Source of the DNA: Bacillota bacterium
Lineage (GTDB): Bacteria; Bacillota; Clostridia; Lachnospirales; Lachnospiraceae
DNA length: 64,000 nt
NCBI GenBank assembly: GCA_023439505.1
Contig: JAEXNR010000007.1
Coordinates: 372,001-436,000 of the forward strand
Direction: 5' to 3'
The position numbers and the translations under genes were made by a program. The notes below the pieces were generated by a model. It was not told where the DNA came from, ran no database searches, and worked only from the letters and a program-made list of their open reading frames with translations. Of the stretch, positions 59,476 to 64,000 are shown piece by piece; within the stretch, counting starts at the first letter, position 1; every line of letters begins with the position of its first letter.

Positions 59476-60522
59476 TTAATATCCGCTGCTTTGTGATTCG
59501 CTCTTTATATCAATCTTATATCCGGTCAGCTTTGCAGCCAGCCTAGCGTTCTGTCCCTCCTTACCAATTGCAAGGGACAATTGATAGTCCGGAACAATAA
59601 CTCTTGCACTCTTTTCATTTTCATTTACAGACACCGAAACAACCTTTGCCGGACTAAGTGCATTTTCAATTAATCTTGCCGGGTCATCGCTCCAGTTTAT
59701 GATATCAATCTTCTCATCCCGAAGCTCATGAACAATCGCATTTACTCTGGCACCGTTCATACCAACACATGCTCCCACGGGATCAACATCCTGATTGTTG
59801 CTCCATACCGCCATTTTGGTTCTGGAACCGGCCTCTCTTGAAATACTCTTAATCTCAACTGTTCCGTCCTGGATTTCTGTCACTTCCGCCTCAAATAATC
59901 GCTTTACCAGTTCCGGATGGGTTCTCGATACGGTAATTCTCGGGCCTTTGGTCGTGTCCTTAACTTCCAGTACATAAAGCTTGATACGATCTGTCGGGCG
60001 GAAGATCTCTCCTCTGACCTGCTCATTTTCCGTCAAAACAGCATCTACCTTACCCAGGTTAATACTAACATTATTTCCCACATAGCGTTGTACAATACCG
60101 GTTACGATATCTTTTTCTTTCTCACTATATTGATGAAATAATACCTTTCTTTCTTCTTCGCGGATTTTCTGAACAACAACCTGTTTTGCCTTTTGCGCCG
60201 CAATACGACCAAAATTTTTAGGTGTTACTTCGACACCGACAATATCTCCGGCCTCTTTTCTAGCATCCTTCATTTTAGCCTGAGCCAGACTGATTTGAGT
60301 CACAGGGTCAGTGACTGCTTCCACTACTTCCTTCATTGCATAAACATTTACTTCGCCGGTAACCCTGTCTATGTTCACTTTAATATTATCCGCACGACCA
60401 AAGTTATTCTTGCAAGCTGCAACCAATGAGTTTTCCAAAGCTTCTAATAATATGTCTTTGCTGATATCCTTCTCTCTTTCTATCTGATTTAAAGCCTCTA
60501 TGAGTTCCTTGTTCGCATCCAT
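59476..60522 (-). CDS. nusA: Transcription termination/antitermination factor NusA
   Basis: A 348-residue NusA that binds RNA polymerase and pauses or modifies elongation. It has the N-terminal domain, S1 (residues about 133-200), KH1 (GACVGMNGARVNAIVHEL) and KH2 (LAIGKEGQNARLAAKLTGYK). It lacks the acidic C-terminal repeats of E. coli, as in most Firmicutes. GGAGG precedes the ATG by twelve bases. Second gene of the operon. Confidence 0.97.
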   Translation of the reverse strand: MDANKELIEALNQIEREKDISKDILLEALENSLVAACKNNFGRADNIKVNIDRVTGEVNVYAMKEVVEAVTDPVTQISLAQAKMKDARKEAGDIVGVEVTPKNFGRIAAQKAKQVVVQKIREEERKVLFHQYSEKEKDIVTGIVQRYVGNNVSINLGKVDAVLTENEQVRGEIFRPTDRIKLYVLEVKDTTKGPRITVSRTHPELVKRLFEAEVTEIQDGTVEIKSISREAGSRTKMAVWSNNQDVDPVGACVGMNGARVNAIVHELRDEKIDIINWSDDPARLIENALSPAKVVSVSVNENEKSARVIVPDYQLSLAIGKEGQNARLAAKLTGYKIDIKSESQSSGY

Positions 60523-60610
60523 TTTTTCTGTTATCCTCCTTATAATTCACCGAATTTCTGAAAATCGTTGTTATTTGTAATTCTCAAACTTATATTATTA
60601 AATTGAAAAA

Positions 60611-61078
60611 TTAAAAATCAAAGGTTAATCTTACCATGGCCGCATCCGATCTCTGTATCTCCATGGGAGAGCCATCTTCAAGCTCTATCGTAAAAGATTG
60701 CTGATCAAAGCGCAGCAACGTGCCGACAAACTCCTTCTTCTTATTCACCGGCTTGAATAATTTCACTTCAACCTCTTCCCCAATACTCTTCTCAAAATGT
60801 CTGTCTCTTTTGAGCTGTCTGCCAAGGCCCGGTGAACTGATCTCTAGGATGTAGGCATCCGGTATAAAATCTTCCTTATCCAGCCGGTCACCTAATGCCC
60901 TGCTGACAAGTTCACAGTCATCTACGGTAAATCCGCCCTCTTTGTCAATATAAGCTCGCAGATACCAGTTGCTTCCTTCTTTCACATATTCCACATCGTA
61001 GAGTTCAAACTGATTCGCAGCTAAAATAGGCTCCAATAATTTTTCTGTTCTTTGTTCGTAGATTTCGTGTTTTGCCAT
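60611..61078 (-). CDS. rimP: Ribosome maturation factor RimP
   Basis: A 155-residue RimP for 30S maturation. LEPILAANQFELYDVEYVKEG and the segment DRLDKEDFIPDAYILEISSPG are conserved. The start at 61078 gives the usual length; a longer frame to 61174 crosses the leader hairpin and is rejected. The ribosome binding site is weak (TTGGG). First gene of the rimP-nusA-infB operon. It is also called ylxS. Confidence 0.94.
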   Translation of the reverse strand: MAKHEIYEQRTEKLLEPILAANQFELYDVEYVKEGSNWYLRAYIDKEGGFTVDDCELVSRALGDRLDKEDFIPDAYILEISSPGLGRQLKRDRHFEKSIGEEVEVKLFKPVNKKKEFVGTLLRFDQQSFTIELEDGSPMEIQRSDAAMVRLTFDF

Positions 61079-61156
61079 TTTATACCCAACTTTCATAACA
61101 TAATTTTTTTGCACCACAAAACATGCTTCTCGCTGTGCTATCCTATCAAACAATAA

Positions 61157-61176
61157 GAGTGGACTTTCGTCCACTC
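61157..61176 (-). promoter_or_regulatory. Leader hairpin of the rimP operon
   Basis: GAGTGGAC and GTCCACTC are perfect eight-base arms. On the minus strand the loop is GAAA, a stable tetraloop. The hairpin lies between the promoter and the rimP start and is followed by TTATTGTTT, so it could be an attenuator or a stabilising 5' hairpin. Confidence 0.65.
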
Positions 61177-61207
61177 CTAATTAGTCTTATCATTTTGCAC
61201 AAGTGTT

Positions 61208-61236
61208 ATTATAACAAAGATAACCAATAATTGCAA
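61208..61236 (-). promoter_or_regulatory. Promoter of the rimP-nusA-infB operon
   Basis: On the minus strand TTGCAA (61231-61236), 17 bases and TATAAT (61208-61213), giving a leader of about 120 bases. Confidence 0.8.
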
Positions 61237-61301
61237 GTATTATTTTCAAAATTTTCTATACAATTTACGATTTCTCGTCTAAAATTTACAAATGTTACGG
61301 A

Positions 61302-62066
61302 TTATCCTTCACTATTATTAAATCTTTGAAGAAATTCTTTGGTTCTCTGGTTCATGGTATTACCAAAGACCTCGTCCGGCGTTCCCTCTTCTACGATAAC
61401 ACCACCATCCATAAAGATAATCCGATCCGCCACATCCCGTGCGAAAGCCATTTCATGGGTAACAATTACCATGGTCATCTTCTCCTGTGCCAGCGTACGG
61501 ATCACTTTTAGTATCTCCCCCGTCAGCTCCGGATCCAGTGCAGAAGTTGGCTCATCAAAGAAAAGAATACGGGGATTTAACGCAAGCGCTCTTGCTATGG
61601 CAATTCTTTGCTGCTGACCACCGGAGAGTTCCCCCGGATATGCCTTTGCCTTATCCTTCAGATTCATCTTATCCAAAAGCTCTAAAGCCTTCTCTGTTGC
61701 CTCATTTTTGTTGATTCCCAGAACGTTGATCTGCGCATCCGTAATATTTTTAAGTACAGAGTAATGAGGAAATAAATTAAAATTCTGAAATACAAGACCT
61801 ACATCCAGAATAATCTCATGAAGGGTCTTCGCGTCCGCATAGGCCACCTTATCCCCGACACTGTCCACCATCTTCTTCTGGCATACCTCAATAAAACCCA
61901 AATCCACCTTCTCTAACTGTGTCAGGCAGCGAAGAAGTGTCGACTTTCCTGAACCGGAAGGTCCGATAATCGCAACTACTTCGCCTTCTTTTACTTCAAG
62001 AGAAATATCTCTTAATACAACATTCTCCTCAAACTGCTTTTGGATATTATTTGCTCTCAGTAACAT
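61302..62066 (-). CDS. Polar amino acid ABC transporter ATPase
   Basis: A 254-residue GlnQ/HisP-type ATPase. Walker A is GPSGSGKST, the signature LSGGQQQRIAIARALA, Walker B ILFFDEPTSALDPEL and the H-loop TVTHEM-like (VIVTHEMAFA). GGGAGGATAATGC precedes the ATG. It follows the permease gene by 20 bases and is the last gene of the amino-acid uptake operon. Confidence 0.94.
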   Translation of the reverse strand: MLLRANNIQKQFEENVVLRDISLEVKEGEVVAIIGPSGSGKSTLLRCLTQLEKVDLGFIEVCQKKMVDSVGDKVAYADAKTLHEIILDVGLVFQNFNLFPHYSVLKNITDAQINVLGINKNEATEKALELLDKMNLKDKAKAYPGELSGGQQQRIAIARALALNPRILFFDEPTSALDPELTGEILKVIRTLAQEKMTMVIVTHEMAFARDVADRIIFMDGGVIVEEGTPDEVFGNTMNQRTKEFLQRFNNSEG

Positions 62067-62086
62067 GCATTATCCTCCCTTCGCCT

Positions 62087-62746
62087 CTAATTCTTGTAAT
62101 ATTCCAATTTCTTTTCAATCAATTTAAACAGCAGCTCAATCACCGTATTCATAACCAGATAAAAAACAGCAGCAACGATAATCGGAACTGTTGAGAAATA
62201 CTTTGAGCCTGCTTTGGAAGCTACATTAAATAATTCAGAGACTGCGATAACCTGTGCCAGAGAGGTATCCTTCACCAATGTCATCAGCTCGTTTCCCGTA
62301 GCCGGAATTACATGTTTCATTACCTGGGGAAGAATAATTCTAACAAAGGTTTGAAACTTTGTATACCCCAATACCTTTGCTGCCTCATACTGTCCTTTAG
62401 CAATCGCACCGATTCCGCCGCGAAAGATTTCTCCGAAATATGCTGCGTAGTTCACCACAAAAGCAATAATACATGCCTGAATTCTTCCAAAGCTAAAATC
62501 AAATATGTAATAAGGAGCATACATAAAGAAAATTAGCTGAAGCATCAGAGGAGTTCCTCGAAAAATCAGCTGATAAATTCGTACGGGAAAGCTAATGACC
62601 TTCCACCTGCTTCTTCTTGCCAGTGCGACACAAAAACCCAGGGGAATTGAAAATAGTATGGTTAAGAAAAATATTTCAAGCACCCTTCCGGTTGCTGATA
62701 ACATATTCGGGATCAGTAGATCCATAGGGACATTGTCGATTTTCAT
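62087..62746 (-). CDS. Polar amino acid ABC transporter permease
   Basis: A 219-residue HisM/GlnP-type permease with about five membrane helices and the EAA-like loop GAIAKGQYEAAKVLGYTKFQ. I place the start at 62746, where GGAGG is five bases upstream, and not at 62773. It pairs with the ATPase and the binding protein encoded on either side. Confidence 0.92.
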   Translation of the reverse strand: MKIDNVPMDLLIPNMLSATGRVLEIFFLTILFSIPLGFCVALARRSRWKVISFPVRIYQLIFRGTPLMLQLIFFMYAPYYIFDFSFGRIQACIIAFVVNYAAYFGEIFRGGIGAIAKGQYEAAKVLGYTKFQTFVRIILPQVMKHVIPATGNELMTLVKDTSLAQVIAVSELFNVASKAGSKYFSTVPIIVAAVFYLVMNTVIELLFKLIEKKLEYYKN

Positions 62747-63104
62747 AAAATCCTCCAACAGATATAGATTCATATGCTAAGCATCGAACTGCATAAACTT
62801 GTTACTTTGACTCGTTTAACAGGACATCCAATTAGCACTTTACCATATTATCATACCGGAGTTGTTATTTCAACGAATTTTCTTTGTATATATTTGGGTA
62901 ATTAATCGTAATCTTCAAATCACTCGCCTAGGCTAAAATTTATTTTTTGTGGCATCTCACCGCAAAATATTCCTTGCGAATAAAAACTGAAGGCTAATAG
63001 CAGCTCTACTATCTATATATCATAAAAATTGATATGATAGCTTAGATCTAGAACTCTACTATGCCTTCAGAATTATACCATTTTCCTATCTCATATTATC
63101 TATA
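62747..63104. other. Gap between binding protein and permease genes
   Basis: The 358-bp gap within the operon contains the stem-loop at 62982-63070, a few short palindromes and AT-rich sequence, and no gene. Confidence 0.5.
62982..63070 (-). terminator. Partial terminator within the uptake operon
   Basis: On the minus strand CTGAAGGC (63070-63063) pairs with GCCTTCAG (62994-62987), enclosing about 68 bases that also fold, followed by TTTTTATT. It would let most transcripts end after the binding-protein gene, giving an excess of the lipoprotein. Confidence 0.6.
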
Positions 63105-63968
63105 TTATTTTATTATTGTGATATCAGATCCAAACCATTTGGTTGAAATCTCTGTAACTTTACCATCCGCTTTTAATTCCTTTAACGCAGTTACAATTGC
63201 ATCACACAACGCTTTCTCGCCTTTACGAAAGCCCACTGCATATTCTTCTGCAACCAGATTATCACTTAAAACAACAAAGTCTTTACCAGCTTCTGTAATC
63301 ATATAATTAGCAACCACAGAATCCATTAAAACAGCATCTGAATTTCCAGTTTCCAGATCCATTAACGCCGTATTATAATCACCAAAATCATTTGTCTTTC
63401 CGAGGGATGCCTTAAAATCTTTGTTATCTTCACTGTTCAAAGCTTCCTCAGCAGATGAACCGCTCTGAACTGCTAAAGATTTACCGCTCATATCGGTCAT
63501 GGATTTAATTGTACTATCCTTTGTTACTACCAGTGAGATACTGTTCTCCATATACGGATCCGACATTGTCAGATTTTTAAGGCGGTCAGGTGTAACAGAA
63601 AATCCGTTCCAGATACAATCTATATTTTTTGTATTTAATTCCTGCTCTTTTGCATCCCAATCGATGGGCTGTAATACCAATTCAATCCCCAGCTTATCGC
63701 ATACCGCTTGGGCAAGATCAATATCAAAGCCTACGATATTGTCCGCATCATCACGAAATCCCATCGGAGGGAAAGCATCATCAAGCCCCAGGATCAGCTT
63801 TCCTCTATTCTTTATGTAATTAAGCGAATCATTTTTTGCATCGTCACTTGCATTTCCTGTATCTTTTGTACCCGATGCATCATCTCCATTTTTGGTATCT
63901 TTGGTGCCACAAGCAACCATACTGAATACCATAATGAATACCATAACTAAACCAATCAATCTTTTCAT
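63105..63968 (-). CDS. Polar amino acid ABC transporter substrate-binding lipoprotein
   Basis: A 287-residue solute-binding protein of the glutamine/lysine-arginine type. The signal peptide (MKRLIGLVMVFIMVFSMVAC) has a lipobox ending at C20, so it is a membrane-anchored lipoprotein. The mature part begins with a Thr/Lys/Asp-rich linker to about residue 48, then SBP_bac_3 motifs such as KLILGLDDAFPPMGFRDD and IVGFDIDLAQAVCDKLGIEL. The ligand cannot be named from this. AGAGGAG is upstream of the ATG. It is the first gene of the operon, with its promoter probably beyond the window. Confidence 0.93.
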   Translation of the reverse strand: MKRLIGLVMVFIMVFSMVACGTKDTKNGDDASGTKDTGNASDDAKNDSLNYIKNRGKLILGLDDAFPPMGFRDDADNIVGFDIDLAQAVCDKLGIELVLQPIDWDAKEQELNTKNIDCIWNGFSVTPDRLKNLTMSDPYMENSISLVVTKDSTIKSMTDMSGKSLAVQSGSSAEEALNSEDNKDFKASLGKTNDFGDYNTALMDLETGNSDAVLMDSVVANYMITEAGKDFVVLSDNLVAEEYAVGFRKGEKALCDAIVTALKELKADGKVTEISTKWFGSDITIIK

Positions 63969-64000
63969 ATTCTTTCTCCTCTTTCTAATCTTTGCTATTG

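Noticed and set aside
1..64000. tRNA or rRNA genes
   Set aside because: No cloverleaf with T-loop GGTTCGA-type sequence and acceptor stem was found by eye; a tRNAscan run would settle it.

Overview
The window reads as chromosomal DNA of a low-to-mid-GC anaerobic Firmicute, most likely a spore-forming member of the Lachnospiraceae (Anaerocolumna / Lachnoclostridium-like). I infer this from AGGAGG-type ribosome binding sites, TTGACA/TATAAT promoters, a T-box before thrS, the tepA-ylzJ-ftsK/spoIIIE order known from Bacillus, the rimP-nusA-ylxR-ylxQ-infB-rbfA-nrnA-truB-ribF operon and the TIGR03960-TIGR03936-rng cluster. The genus is not proven. I see no rRNA, tRNA, CRISPR array, prophage or intact transposon. 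Most genes are housekeeping; the accessory interest lies in regulatory sites, repeats and a few small operons.

Left part (1-14 kb): on the minus strand a translation/RNA-processing cluster (B12-binding-type radical SAM protein, its DUF2344 partner, an RNase E/G family protein, a YbaK-type deacylase); a compact inverted-repeat element at 4643-4725 that could be a structured RNA; and a five-gene unit (ABC ATPase, two ABC-2 permeases, histidine kinase, response regulator) with the architecture of the Bacillus linearmycin-resistance locus lnrLMN/lnrJK, preceded by a perfect 18-bp palindrome. Divergent from it lies tyrS, with a near-consensus promoter overlapped by another palindrome and no visible T-box.

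Middle part (14-45 kb): an AraC/GyrI-type regulator; birA-bioY with a BirA-box-like operator next to a 14-bp minisatellite; a large SWIM/SNF2 helicase; pyrBI; a superoxide dismutase; fhs; gph; a FlxA-like coiled-coil protein; two adjacent ATP-grasp ligases; ftsK/spoIIIE-ylzJ-tepA; a WYL-type regulator that shares an operator with its own promoter and the downstream GyrI-like gene; an SPL-type radical SAM protein; T-box-controlled thrS; an aldose epimerase; a small membrane protein; an AIM24/TIGR00266 protein; an M16 peptidase; a MacB-like ABC transporter; and a CTP-synthase-like amidotransferase.

Right part (44.7-64 kb), all on the minus strand: pnp, a MATE exporter, rpsO, an ABC-2 type exporter pair, then the nusA-infB superoperon read from a clear promoter at about 61.2 kb, and finally a polar amino-acid ABC uptake operon (binding lipoprotein, permease, ATPase). 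Several proteins in this block carry repeat-derived low-complexity segments: a long Gly/Gln/Arg-Pro N-terminus in IF-2, a hexapeptide repeat inside TruB and an acidic tail on RbfA. No single spectacular new system is proven. The best leads are the WYL operator pair, the structured element at 4.65 kb, the tandem ATP-grasp pair and the in-frame repeats in translation factors.
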